Source: Heliocidaris erythrogramma
Taxonomy: Eukaryota; Echinodermata; Echinoidea; Camarodonta; Echinometridae
Length of the DNA stretch: 64,000 nt
Reading direction: 5' to 3'
NCBI GenBank assembly: GCA_025617745.1
Contig: CM046853.1
Span: 3,716,873-3,780,872 of the forward strand
Position 1 is the first letter of the stretch. Every line of letters starts with the position of its first letter. A program made the translations under genes and the position numbers. A model generated the notes under the pieces. It made no database searches, was not told the origin of the DNA, and saw nothing but the letters and a program-made list of their open reading frames with translations. Below are positions 46,343 through 57,656 of this stretch, one piece after another.

Positions 46343-46915
46343 CTTGGTAAACGTTGCGTCGCGAACTGGGCGTTGTGGTGTGCGCCTGTAATCTAGCTAA
46401 CAGTGGACCCAGGTTCGAGACTGAGTCACGTCTTTCGGATGGTGACTTTAAAGGTCGGTCCCCAGAGCTAAATAATCATAGGCCTATCTGATTGATACAC
46501 GTCTGTAAAAACCCAATTACACACACACACACACACAAAGTGTGTGAATCAAGGCGTTTCTTGGGTCATTACTACGAATCTCTGCGTATATTGACTGCAG
46601 TCATACCTGGCTCTTAGCCAATCAGTTACAAGGATTTCAGTAACTTATAATAGTTGTCGGTAAAAAATCTCTGACAAAACGCTTGATGAAACGCTCCCCG
46701 GGAGTGCTAAAATCACGGACTAGGACAATCAGGATGATTTTTCCGACAACCATTTAGATATGCGGACAGTATCAAGAAATAATGCAATGCTACTCCCTGG
46801 ACAACTACCCCCGGACAACTACCCCCTAGAAAACTACCCCTAGGACAATTTTTCCCCAGGCAGGGGTGTCGATCCGTGTTCATGATTTGGGGGATGACCG
46901 GCGAGGGAGCGAAGC

Positions 46916-47676
46916 CAGTGGCGTACCTAGGGATTATGACGCCCGGGGCAAACAATGAAGTTACGCCCCCCCCCCCCCCCCCGAGTGTCCAAATTGAACG
47001 TTATTGTACAAGCGAGGGAGCAAAGCGACCGAGCGGCAAATTTTTCAATTTTTAACCCTAAAAAAACGCTATTTCTTGTGCCTTTTACCCAGGAAATTTT
47101 GCAATTGACCACCGCAATAGAAGCTTAAATTTTATACATTGATAAACGGTTTTCTATTCACCCACTTCTATACAATCGGGAGCAAAACTAGCGAAAACCC
47201 TAGAGGCTTGAGAAAGAGCCGAGAAATCCAGCAAGGCTACCTGAAGTTGAGATTTCTTTCAACAGTTGAACCTTTGCAAACGCTGCTTTATACACTTTAT
47301 CCTATACTGGGGGGGGGGGGGGCAATATTTAGCAGGAGTCATATAACTTACATGATATAGCGAGCAAAGCAATTACGTATTTATTTTTTCAAATTTTGAA
47401 CCCTTTAAGCTTTTTAAGAACTATATACTGGGGGCGCGAAATTACGAGATCCCGAAAGAAAATAATTATGCGTGGGAGCAAAGCGACCGAGCTTTTGAAA
47501 AATTTTGCATTTCAAACCTTCAAAAACTAGATTTCTAGTGCATTTACCTTGCGGATTTGGGGGCGCATAACCCGTAAGCATTATGATTTTTCTTAATTTT
47601 CCCATTTTTTTCTCTCCTTTGCGCTTTTTGCGCCCCCTCCGCGGCACGTGCCCCCTGCCCCCTAGATATGCCACTG
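46916..47676. mobile_element. hAT-like non-autonomous element with 8-bp TSD
   Basis: It begins CAGTGGCGTACCTAGG and ends CCTAGATATGCCACTG. The 8-bp direct repeat AGCGAAGC stands at 46908-46915 and 47677-47684. An 8-bp duplication with CAG...CTG ends is characteristic of hAT. Poly-C (46968-46982) and poly-G (47310-47322) runs lie inside. Its inside matches the reverse of 54230-54640. No transposase. Confidence 0.85.
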
Positions 47677-49260
47677 AGCGAAGCGACCGAGCGGGGGGGG
47701 GGGGGGGGGGGGGTTGTGTGGGAGGGGGTATCCACCTCCCGCACCAGGGACTTTTTAAAAAATCTGTCTATAAAACTTGCATTTTAGAACATCCCAAAAT
47801 GTTTTTTAATGAAAAGAAGAAATGCACGGATCTACACCAATGGACGGAACCGATTAATTGAGAATATCAATGCGAGCGAACGAATTTTCTTGGATATTTT
47901 CGCTTTGAAATGGCATTTCTTATTTACATACTTATAATCATTAAAGAATGTGATGGTATTTCAAGATCAAATATAATGAGTTTGGGTAATTAATAGTTTA
48001 AAGTTAATGTATCATAATTCTTATTTCTTTATCCAAAAATATTGGGGGATGATAATACAGGCCACCCCCACCTCAGATTTTTTTTTTTTTTTTTTTTTTT
48101 TGGGGGGGGTGGATATATACACCCCACCCCACCCCCCCCCCCCCCGGAATCGACACCCATACCCCCAGGACAACTACCCCCGCAGTGGCGTATCCAGGGG
48201 GTGGCGCAACAGGCGCCCCCCTCCCCCCTATTGGCCGTTGTAAAAAAAAAATTGTTCATTAAATAGGCTTCAAAATTGGTCACATATAGGTTTATTTTGC
48301 ATCTCAGCCCTTCTTCAGAAGCAAAAATTTTCCAAAGGGGAGGGGGCACCCCTTCCCCAGGACGGCGATCAATAATGCCTCAATAATGCCTGGCGCCCCC
48401 CCCCCCTATTGGGAAATCCTGGATACGCCCCTGCCCGGGATAATTACCCCCAGGAATATTACCCCCCCCCCCCACCACCCCCATGCAATAATGATTTTCC
48501 GACCCCCAAGAATGATACCCCCCGACATTTGATCCCCAGGACAACTACCCCCCCCCCCCCCCCTATGAACAACTACCCCGGGAATCCGGGGGTGTCAGGG
48601 GGTTGTCAGGGGGTGTCAGGGGCATTAGTTGATTAATTGAGAATATCAATGCGAGCGAACGATGATAATATAGGGATGATAATACAGGCCATCCCCCACC
48701 TCAGATTTGGGGGGGGGGGGTGGTGGATATATACACCCCCCCCCCCCCGGATCGACACCCATACCCCCAGGACAACTACCCCCAGGATAATTACCCCCAG
48801 GAATATTACCCCCCCCCCCCACCCCCATGCAATAATGATTTTCCGACCCCCAAGAATGATACCCCCCGACATTTGATCCCCAGGACAACTACCCCCCCCC
48901 CCCCCCTATGAACAACTACCCCGGGAATCCGGGGGTGTCAGGGGCATTAGTTGATTAATTGAGAATATCAATGCGAGCGAACGAATTTTCTTCGATTTTT
49001 TCGCATTGAAATTATGGCATTTCTTATTTACATACTTATAATCATTAAAGAATGTGATGGTATTTCAAGATCAAATATAATGAGTTTAAGTAATTAATAG
49101 TTTTAAGTTAATGTATCATAATTCTTATTTCTTTATCCAGGGGGTAGTTGTTCGAGGGGTACTTGTCCTGGAGGGATGGGGATAGTTGTCCTAGGGGTAA
49201 TTGTCCTGGGTGTAATTGACTTGGGGGGGGGGGGTATTTGTCCTAGGGGGTAGTTGTCCG
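47677..49260. repeat. Poly-C/poly-G block with duplicated segments
   Basis: GGACAACTACCCCC-type words recur dozens of times, as they also do in the H1 units near 43195. Two larger duplications are present: 47871-48034 with 48971-49139 (TTCTTATTTACATACTTATA), and 48440-48663 with 48790-48980 (ATGCAATAATGATTTTCCGA). Homopolymers reach 20 or more bases, so the assembly here may be unsafe. Open frames through it are proline/glycine artefacts. Confidence 0.7.
48183..48433. mobile_element. hAT-like MITE (CAGTGGCGTATCCAGG)
   Basis: The left CAGTGGCGTATCCAGGG is inverse to the right CCTGGATACGCCCCTG; about 251 bp. A clean 8-bp duplication is not visible in the surrounding C-runs. Confidence 0.65.
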
Positions 49261-49689
49261 GATACGGCTGCCGCACCGCGGAGGCTTTCAGGAGCGTTTG
49301 CGGAGGAGGCGGAAGTGTTAAAGAAAGGCGGGATGTCCTGACGATGTCCGCGCGACAATGCAGACAAGTTGCCAAAGGAAGTTCATTTCCCTCATTTCCG
49401 CGTCCAAATGTTGGTCGAGACCAAAATTTGGACGCGGAAATTTTGCCCTCTTCCGAAAGTGCAGAAACGCCGGGGAATGTTTAGGGAAGATAAAGACAGT
49501 GAACGGAATTTTTCAAAAATATGCGGCTAGGTTGCTGAATGAATGCAGATTTACCAATTTTGCATTCCGCATCTTGTCCGCGCCCTAATGGACGCCAGGT
49601 TTAAGGAAGAAATTCCCATTCTTATACAGCCTACCATGCCGGTACGTAGACAGGCCTATCCACATTTACTACATGTGCATCTCAATTCT
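49261..49689. other. GC-richer stretch, nothing recognised
   Basis: It contains an inverted pair CGCGTCCAAATGTTGGTC and CCAAAATTTGGACGCGG near 49400-49440. The repeated GGGCAACT and TTTTGC-like half sites look like another decayed palindromic element. No gene. Confidence 0.4.
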
Positions 49690-49805
49690 GGGTGCACGAG
49701 AGTGGTAAATGTAGCTTAATGTCTTGCCAAAGGAAATGGGGCCCGGCAGCAGGAATCGAACCACGAACCATGTGATTCACAGATCACGACTAGCCTAAAT
49801 CTCTA
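49690..49805 (-). repeat. Diverged SINE fragment
   Basis: GAGTGGTAAATGTAGCTTAA, TGTCTTGCCAAAGGA and GGAATCGAACCACGAACC match the order of the SINE at 31950-32100 with many changes. Confidence 0.55.
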
Positions 49806-49882
49806 CAAATACAAATTCGAACATTTTTACCCCCCCCCCCTATCTCTCTGTTTCTCTGTTTCTCTATATAGGCCTATACACA

Positions 49883-50057
49883 CAGGGGCGGATCCAGGAT
49901 TTTGTAAAAGAGGGGGCACAAAGCGGAAAAGTACACAATTAAGGGCGCATTTTTTTTTCATTGTGTACTTAAGGTATGCCAGTTGGGTTTCAAAGGGGGG
50001 GGGGGGGGGGGGGGGGAGGGGTACGGGCCTGATTTCCCGTATTTAGATCCGCCACTG
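49883..50057. mobile_element. hAT-like MITE with perfect 8-bp TSD TATACACA
   Basis: CAGGGGCGGATCCAGG at the left and CTAGATCCGCCACTG-like sequence at the right are inverted. TATACACA occurs directly outside both ends (49875-49882 and 50058-50065). It is 175 bp with an 18-G run inside. Confidence 0.85.
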
Positions 50058-50739
50058 TATACACACATGATTCATGTTGATTATTTTAATAAAATTGTAT
50101 TTGACTGCGGACGAATCTAACAAAATTAATAATCCCTTGATCGTTATAGATGTCGTCGCAAAACACAGCGATTTTCAATTAAAAACTTATTTATAAAACG
50201 GCTATTACAGTCATCGTTATGCAGCCGCTAGATCTGGAGCTTTATGTCTAATTAAAGTTTGTATTGGAGGAAATATAAAAATGCATATGATCAGGTAAAG
50301 CCTTTACCTGATTTTTTTTTTTTTAACCCTAATCCCCCCCACAAATAATAATAAAAGAAAATCACAGATATAGAGATCTTGATCACGCCCATTTTCGCAA
50401 GGCGGGGGATGACGTCTTTTGCCCGAATATCAACTTTTCAATTTCTAAATTTTGCGAGCGAGCGAAGTTTTTAAAAATTTCGTAGTCAAAATGTACAGAA
50501 AGTACATACACAATCCACAATCATGTGGATATTCTGGCTCCTCCGACTGCCCGAATACGAAGTGATGGTTGCCCAAATGTCGGAACTTTGAAAATCCTCG
50601 GGGGGGGGGGGGCGCAGCCTATTGCCGAAGGGGGGGGGGGCGCCTTTTGTCTGAATATTTACCCATAGACTACGGGAAATGGGTGGCGTCTGTATTAAGT
50701 CTAAGACATTTAAAGAATTCATTAGTCAGCGGGTTAACC
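50058..50739. other. Gene-free stretch
   Basis: A perfect hairpin CAGGTAAAG-C-CTTTACCTG lies at 50293-50311, followed by a T-run. Two G-runs lie near 50600-50640. Nothing coding. Confidence 0.45.
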
Positions 50740-50912
50740 TTCCAGTGTTTTTCCAGTTTTTCCTTCTCTTTCTTTCTTTCCCTTTTCCTTTTTTTCTTTT
50801 CTTTCTGTTTTTGTTTTCCTTTCCCTTTTCCTTTTTCTGTTCTTTTTTTCTTCTCCTTTCTCTTTTCTCCTTTTCCCTTTCCTCTTCCTTCTCCCTTCCC
50901 CCTCCCTTTTTT
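50740..50912 (+). repeat. Pure polypyrimidine tract
   Basis: About 170 bases are almost only C and T (purines on the other strand), with mirror-like CTTTTCCTTTTTC words. Such tracts can form triplex DNA. The serine/phenylalanine and lysine/glutamate open frames here are artefacts. Confidence 0.85.
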
Positions 50913-52031
50913 TTGCCAACAGCAATTTTGAGTATGGGGGATGTGACACCCCAATCCCCCCCTCTAGCGACACCCCTGTGTAAAGGGAATACTGTCTTTA
51001 TTTCATATACATGTAATTCAGAAATTCAGAGGTGTGGAGAAAGAGATAGACACCCGTTTTATGAACTTAATCTCCAGAGCCATATATATACACACATACA
51101 TGTGGATGGATGGCTCTGATACATAGTCCCATGTAAAGCACGCCATCAAGCATTGTCTAGTCAAATCATTTTTAGAGAGGGGGTAGGATAAAGAGAGTGA
51201 GAGGGGGTGGGGAAAGTAAGTAAGTAAGTAAGTATGGGGTGAAAGAGACAGAGAGAGAGAGAGGGAGAGAGACAGAGAGAGACAGACAGACAGAAAGAGA
51301 GCATAACCTCGAGCATGTGAAGAATTATGTCATCGATTCGGGGGGAGGGGGCTAGTTCTTCTATTTGATGATGTTATCTGAACCACTTTTGAAAAAAGAA
51401 TAGAAATTGGAATCAGAGTTTTATAGCAAAATGCTATAGCAATTTTTTATAAAATGATAAAGTTTCCCATGATTATCAATACTATATATCAATGTTTTTC
51501 ACATTAAACAGAAATTCTCCGTTTTCGAGTTGACACGAGGTTCAATTTTCTTGAACTTGGTTTCAAACCGATCTATGCGGGATCCTACAGATTAGTCATC
51601 AAAGGATGTGCAAAGAAAAGTGGGAAAATAACGTGGCATGAAATGCTGCAGTTCGATATAAGCGGAGATTTTCTCATATAGACCTCCCCTCCCCCTCCCC
51701 CAGCATAGCATGATGAGGTTCAAATGAAGTGACCTCCATTATGTTCTTGCTTTCAAAGGTACAATTTGACTTACTGAGTAAAATATGAATAGAGTTGACT
51801 TGGGCGTAAATTTAACTTACCCTAAAGTATTAAAAGCATTTTGGCAGTTTGCGGTCACATTTCTCCTTTTTGCATTGCTTTCATTTCAGAGTTTCAAAAT
51901 GCCGAACCTCTTCATAATTCAATTCTTATAAAGCAATTGAATATTTCATCCAGGGTTTTACGTGGGATTGGTGGGAAGGACATTTTTCTAAAGTCACAAA
52001 TTGTTTGATAATTAGTATGCTTCTCGTCATA
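50913..52031. other. Gene-free stretch with purine-rich microsatellite
   Basis: At 51175-51305 there are (AAGT)n and (GAGA)n/(GACA)n runs. No gene is supported. Confidence 0.5.
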
Positions 52032-53170
52032 TACAGTGTGTCCCTAAAAATACAATCGAATTTTCACCATCGATAGCTTTCAAAATTATGATTTAATCAG
52101 AATATAGTCCGGGGTTGTGATACTATACAACTAATTATCTATATTTCAGCGAAAACCCCATCCGATTTGGTTCACTTGTAACGAAGAAATAAGGATTTTT
52201 GAAATGTATGTCATAAGTCCCTTCCATCCAAGATTTGACAGGAGGGAGACACACGAAGCACAATTAACAATTCCACGCTTCTTCATATGGTTTGAAAAGA
52301 ATCTTACTGTTTTGTTTTTATTTGCTATAATTACTATGGCAATGCTTCATTTGTCATCATAATAATTATCATCCTTGTTCTTGTTATTATTTTTTTAAAT
52401 ATTTGGATGTTTTGTCCAAAACGAAATAAATCACGAATGAGCCGTTTTCAGAGTCTTAAACTGCCTACCCCTCCATAGGGCAAAATAAGAATCTTGCGAG
52501 GCAAAATTAGAAATACAATGTATATTGTATACTTCACACGGACGTTTTCATGAAAAGAGAGAAATCCGAGAGCTCTCCACATTAGTTTGAAGGTGAAAGA
52601 TAGGAATCATTCGTCTAAAATAAGAATGGTTGGCATTTATAATGATGCATGGTAATTTGTAATTAAAGGTGAATGATTCAACATAATAATGAGCCTGTTT
52701 AACTCATTGTAGCCACATAAATACTCTTCTGTGGGATTTGTGTGTAAAGTCTGTGCCAAAGGCACAATGGCACAGGACGTATCAAAATAAAATGACTTGT
52801 CTTGATCTTTTTAGGAAGATATTCTTATATTATCAATTACCTTTTTTAAAACTGAAAATGGTATGCAAAGAATTTGAGTTTATATGTAAGTAAACACGTC
52901 TATATCGCGAACAAGATAATCCCATTCATGTGGATGTCAAGAACATCCAAGTAACAAAGGATGGAAGAAAGGGAACCATGACATGCTTTATATAAATCCC
53001 TATTTCTTCGTGACTATTGGACCAAATCGGGCGGGGTTTTCACTGAGTGGTAGAGAAATAACCATAGTTTCATAATGCAATATAATTCAATATGACTTGT
53101 CATATTGCGAAGCACATTCTTTCGTAATCGATACCCAAATGCAGATTGTAATTTTTCTGGGACATACGGT
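52032..53170. mobile_element. Inverted-repeat element with ACAGTGTGTCCC termini
   Basis: The left ACAGTGTGTCCCTAAAAAT matches the inverse of ATTTTTCTGGGACATACGGT at the right. A second paired block, AACCCCATCCGATTTGGT and ACCAAATCGGGCGGGGTT, lies about 130 bases inside each end, with AACGAAGAAATA / TATTTCTTCGTG. TA flanks are possible. No transposase. Confidence 0.65.
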
Positions 53171-54190
53171 ACATACAGTGAAATTCCTGTACTGATATAT
53201 TTTATCATGAAATAGCACCTTTCATGAATAAAGGCCACTAGTGAGGTAACGGCAAAATAATACAATTGACATATAGCGCGTTACAGATGTTTGAATATTA
53301 TGTGAGGCAGATATTTCTTTAAAATTACTGGAGCTCATTGCTCACGGCTAATATTATTGGGCTATATACGCCTAGGGAAGTCTTAACCTCCGACAGAACG
53401 AGAAACCAACTTTTGATTCTACATTGGCTTTAGACATGATGAGAGATGTATGGGATCCGTAAAGTGTAGTGCTGCGTGAGTAATGTGGAAAACTCAACTG
53501 ACAAATCAAATGAAACAATCCATCACAATGAAAAACAGCCTATACTCGATCCTAAATTTTACCTGGTTTGCAAAATTTTCCATTCTCAGGTGATTTATTG
53601 ACCGGTAGTATAGGTCAAAAGTTATACATCTTTCTTGTCGAACATCATGCCAGACCCCAAAACGTTGGTCCAGTCAGATCAAATGGCATGGTCAAACAAA
53701 GTGGATGAAAAGCTACGGAGAAAATGTTGTCACCTTTCCTTTCCTTCTCTCTTTCCCGTCGCCTTTTCCCTTGTTTTGTCTTTCGATGGAGCAGAGGATG
53801 GAGTTAGCTTCCATGTTAATTGTTAAACCTTTCCATCAAAAGTGTAAGAATGCTGCTTCCGTCTTCTCATCTGATGCTGGTGTTATGCTATACAATAGGA
53901 AGAGGCAAAATGTGTGGAAACCGCAAAAGTATACGGTATAATGCTAAATAGGCATTTGTGTTCCAACGAGGCGGTGGGGGGGGGGGGGGGGGGGGGGGCG
54001 ATTTTCCCCTAGGTGATACTGCCTATGCAAGCATGCATTGATCGTTTACTTAGTAGGAGTAGTAACAGCAGTATAGCAATCGGTAATAATGTAGTAGTAT
54101 AGTAGTACATGTAGTGAGTACGGTAGTACCACTATATTGCTGCTACTACCAGTACTACTACTTCTACTACTACTATAGTATAAGTAGTAT
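53171..54190. other. Gene-free stretch
   Basis: It contains a G-run of about 26 near 53976 and the start of (TAG)n repeats. Nothing coding is supported. Confidence 0.45.
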
Positions 54191-54194
54191 AGTA

Positions 54195-54700
54195 GTAGTC
54201 AGTGGCGTATCTGGGGGGGGGGGGGGGGGGGTGGGGCACGTGCCCCGGGCGGCACTTGGAGGGGCTGCAAAAACGCAAAGGAGAGAAAGAAAAAAAGGGG
54301 GAAATTAAGAAAAAGCATAATGCTTACGGATCATGCTCCCCCAAATCCGCAGAGTAAATGCACTAGAAATCTAGTTTTTGAGGGTTTGAAATGCGAACAT
54401 TTTCCAAAGCTCGGTCGCTTTGTTCCCTCGCATAATTATTTTCTTTCAGGATCTCGTAATTTCGCGCCCCCAGTATATAGTTCTTAAATAGCTTAAAGGG
54501 TTCAAAATTTGAAAAATAAAAATGAAATTGTCGTTGCTTTGCTCGCTATCATGTAAGTTTCATCTGACTCCTGCTAAATATTGCACCCCAATATAGAATA
54601 AAGTGTATAAAACAGCTTTTGCAAAGGTTCAACATTCCCCCCCCCCCAAAAAAAAAAAATTCCCAACTTCACGTCGCCTTGCCGAATTTCTCGACTATTT
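54195..54700 (-). mobile_element. Fragment related to the hAT-like element at 46916
   Basis: It starts CAGTGGCGTATCTGGG after (TAG)n. ATTTCGCGCCCCCAGTATAT, CTAGATTTCT-like and TAATTATTTTCTTTC pieces match the inverse of 47150-47640. Only one CAGTGGCG end is clear; the other end is lost near (TAG)n repeats. A poly-C/poly-A switch is at 54637-54658. Confidence 0.6.
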
Positions 54701-54711
54701 CTCAAGTCGTA

Positions 54712-54817
54712 GTAATAGTATATAGTAGTAGCCCTTGTATAGTTCGTAGTAATGTACATATTTCGCAGTATAGTAGTATAGTTCGTAGTGGTGTATATAG
54801 TAGTTGAAGTAGAAGTA

Positions 54818-54850
<33 letters not shown>

Positions 54851-54945
54851 CAGTAGTAGTAGTAGTACTATAGTAGTAGTAGTAGTAGTAGTAGTTAGTA
54901 GTAGTCGTCGGCGTCGTCGTCGTAGTATAGTAGTTGTAGTATACA
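54712..54945 (+). repeat. (TAG)n microsatellite
   Basis: Long imperfect AGT/TAG runs, also present at 54040-54195 and 56065-56105. Confidence 0.9.
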
Positions 54946-56069
54946 CACACAGAAATTTTTACAAAAATTATGTAAATTGTTTTGTTAAATAGGAACTCCA
55001 TAACTTTTTTGTAAAATTTACTTAACAAAATGTTTTACAAAAATTATGTAAAAAATTATGTTAAATAGGAACTCCATAACTTTTTTGTAAAATTTACTTA
55101 ACAAAATGTTTTACCAAAATTATGTAAATTGTTTTGTTAAATAGGAACTTGTGTAAATTTTACCTAACAAACAATTCTACACATGTATTATGTGGTTGGG
55201 CAAATTCAGTTGCCCAATTGTTTCCTTTTTCCTCCAACCCAGGTAAAAAAAAATAAACCTGCTTATTATGTCTTTCTGGGTCTTAACTTATCAATCCTAA
55301 CCTATCCTACTTTAAGCTATCCTATCCTATATCTTAACCTATCCTATCCTAGTCCTATCTTATCCAGTTGGTACAGTCTAGTGCAAGCTCTTATATACCC
55401 ATTATAATTTTTTATGCATTTGGTAACAGTTATTAAAATCGGGCCACCCCAAACCATACGCTACTGAAAATTCATGAATATTCATATAAGTGTTTCCCCC
55501 AATATTTAGGGAAAAATACGAAAATGCATTTTTTACAAAACAGTTTGCAAAACATTTTTACTTAATGACGACAAATTACATTGTGCATGTTAAATAAACT
55601 TAACGAAAAGGGCAATATTGCAAAAATCTTTATGAAGAAACATCTTACAGCGTTATTTTGCAAGATTTGTTCAGTCAGATTTACATAACTGTGTATCAAA
55701 ATCATGTTAATGTCAACTGACATTCGTAAAAGGTATTTTATAGACAATAGTTTACAAAACATTTCACTTAATGATGACTTATAACATCTGCATGATAAAA
55801 TTCCCTTTAAAAAATACTTGTACTTAACACATTTTACATAATAGGTATTTCTTTTGCAAAATGAATTTTACTTAAATAGTGCTAAGTAAATGTTACATAA
55901 AATTTTACATTTTGCATGACACATTATATGCCAAATGTAATTCATTACAAATATTTAGTAAAATACTACATAAAAACATTCATTTGAGACAATTTTACAT
56001 ATATTAAGTAAAAATTTTACAAAAGAAAGTTTACATAATGAAATATTAAGTAAATATTTCTCTGTGTGT
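54946..56069. mobile_element. Inverted-repeat element with 76-bp internal repeats
   Basis: TACACACAGAAAT at the left is inverse to ATTTCTCTGTGTGTA at the right. Three copies of a 76-bp unit (TTAAATAGGAACTCCATAAC, TAAAATTTACTTAACAAAA) begin at 54961, 55037 and 55113. The right half is saturated with TTTTACTTAA, TTACATAA and TTTTACAAAA words in both orientations. A (CCTAT)n run lies at 55296-55366. No coding capacity. Confidence 0.6.
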
Positions 56070-57656
56070 AGTAGTATTAGTATTAGTAGTATTAGTAGGA
56101 AAATTAGCAAAAGTAATTCTTGGTGAAAGTAGTACTTAGCAGTAGGCTAGTATAATTCACGCATGAGATGATCCAAACAGCCAATTCTACTGTCAAATTC
56201 TTGAAGGGAAATATCTGCATAATCGGGATTTACATGAAAATGATGTAAAATGGTTTGTATTTGGCTCGAAAGATCAGTCCTTCTTATAGTTGGGAATCTG
56301 TACTAGTTTTAGGAGGTTGCTTCCAAAACTGATTCTACTTAGCCCCCCCCCCCCCCCCCCAAAAAAAAAAAAAAAAAAAAAAAATAATAATAATAAAAAA
56401 ATATATCTATATAATTCTACCAATTTCAATATTTTCTTTTGTTTTATCCGATACTAGGCTGAAATTGTCTTTTGAGTAGGCTCCGCAAGCCTTTTATGTT
56501 GCCCCCCCCCCCCACCCCCAAAAAGAAACCCAACAAAAAACCAACAAACAACAAAACAACCAACCTATATCTAATAAGGCTCGTCATTAGAAAAAAAATG
56601 TGCCCAAGAGAGTTTTATTACCATTATGTTTAATGTTTCCTTAGTATAAAATATACATAATTAAGAGGATATTAAAACCCTATGATGCATAATACATCAC
56701 AAACCTTTTTTTCACGTTGAGAAGCTACCTCGACCTGTTATGGCCTAGTAAAGAAAGGCATGGAGACATAAGAATTATAATCTTCATATTTTACCATAGT
56801 AGGTGTGTGATGAGCCGCAAGATGAGAATCGATTTGATGGAAATTTCAGGAAAAAATCAGATGACTTTACCAGTGCCTTATTTTGCAGCACTTGTTGTTA
56901 TCCCATTATCATGCAAGTGTAATTCATCTGAACCGACACGCAACGAGAAAACCATGCTGGATACATGAAAGGTAAGTCGAGCGAGCGTGTAAACATTACG
57001 TATACATTTAACAATATATCATGTAAAACGGAGAATATTTCTTCGATAAAAGTGGTTACTCCCAGCATGTAGGCCTACACTCAACATGTATAAAGCTAGT
57101 GATTTATATTGTAGATAGTTGAAAAGTGGATGCATGTTAGTTCATGGGCCGTGACGGCACACTCGGCAATGGTCTGTGTATCGTCTTTGCATTTGAGCGT
57201 CCAGTGCGGATATTTTGTGAGTAATTTGGCGATCACTGATGCTCGCATATCGTTAGTGAGATGAGTGTGTGTCCCTCTGTGTGTACCATGGGTGTGCGCT
57301 TTCTATGACTACGATCTGTGCTCGATGCATACACACATCATGCAGAACTTAACTGTATGCTGTTCGCTGCTATTCCATCTATACTATAAGCGTTATAATC
57401 AATGGATTCGCATGGATATTAGCGCTACTTCACTATCTCCCGTAGACAAACGCCCTTATTCTGTGCAAGAGGAAATCGCCACATCCCACCGACTCATCAC
57501 TGGATTGACGGATTAATTTCGCTACTTACAGGGAATGATGAGGATTATTTTGATTCTGGAGGAATGTGTTAGTTATAGATGCACTGCTTCACATGACCAG
57601 CGTAGTTAGCTGTATCATTTTCTTACTTTGGTTTGTGGAGGACTGTGTAGCGAAAC
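56070..57656. other. Upstream region of the Piccolo-type gene
   Basis: The left part has two C-run/A-run blocks (56343-56400, 56502-56560). The right part is plain sequence that probably holds the 5' UTR and promoter. Short open frames are unsupported. Confidence 0.4.

Larger units (their letters stand above)
41464..46908. repeat. Tandem triplication of a 1.8-kb unit
   Basis: Units are 41464-43293 (1830 bp), 43294-45104 (1811 bp) and 45105-46908 (1804 bp). The junctions are abrupt: GGCGAGGGA joins directly to TGTACACATGCG. The outer ends lie inside the G-tract element on the left and at the hAT target site on the right. Differences are few: an extra TACATGTA-like piece and a duplicated CTGCGTTCCA in unit 1, a C insertion in unit 2, and different (AC)n and poly-C lengths. 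Each unit carries one H1 gene on the minus strand. Confidence 0.9.

Noticed and set aside
50569-51119. Open frames of 94-146 codons rich in S/F or K/E
   Set aside because: They lie over the polypyrimidine tract and reflect base composition only.
56717-56968. An 83-codon frame upstream of the Piccolo-type exon
   Set aside because: No splice sites, no recognisable domain and ordinary base composition; it is likely chance.
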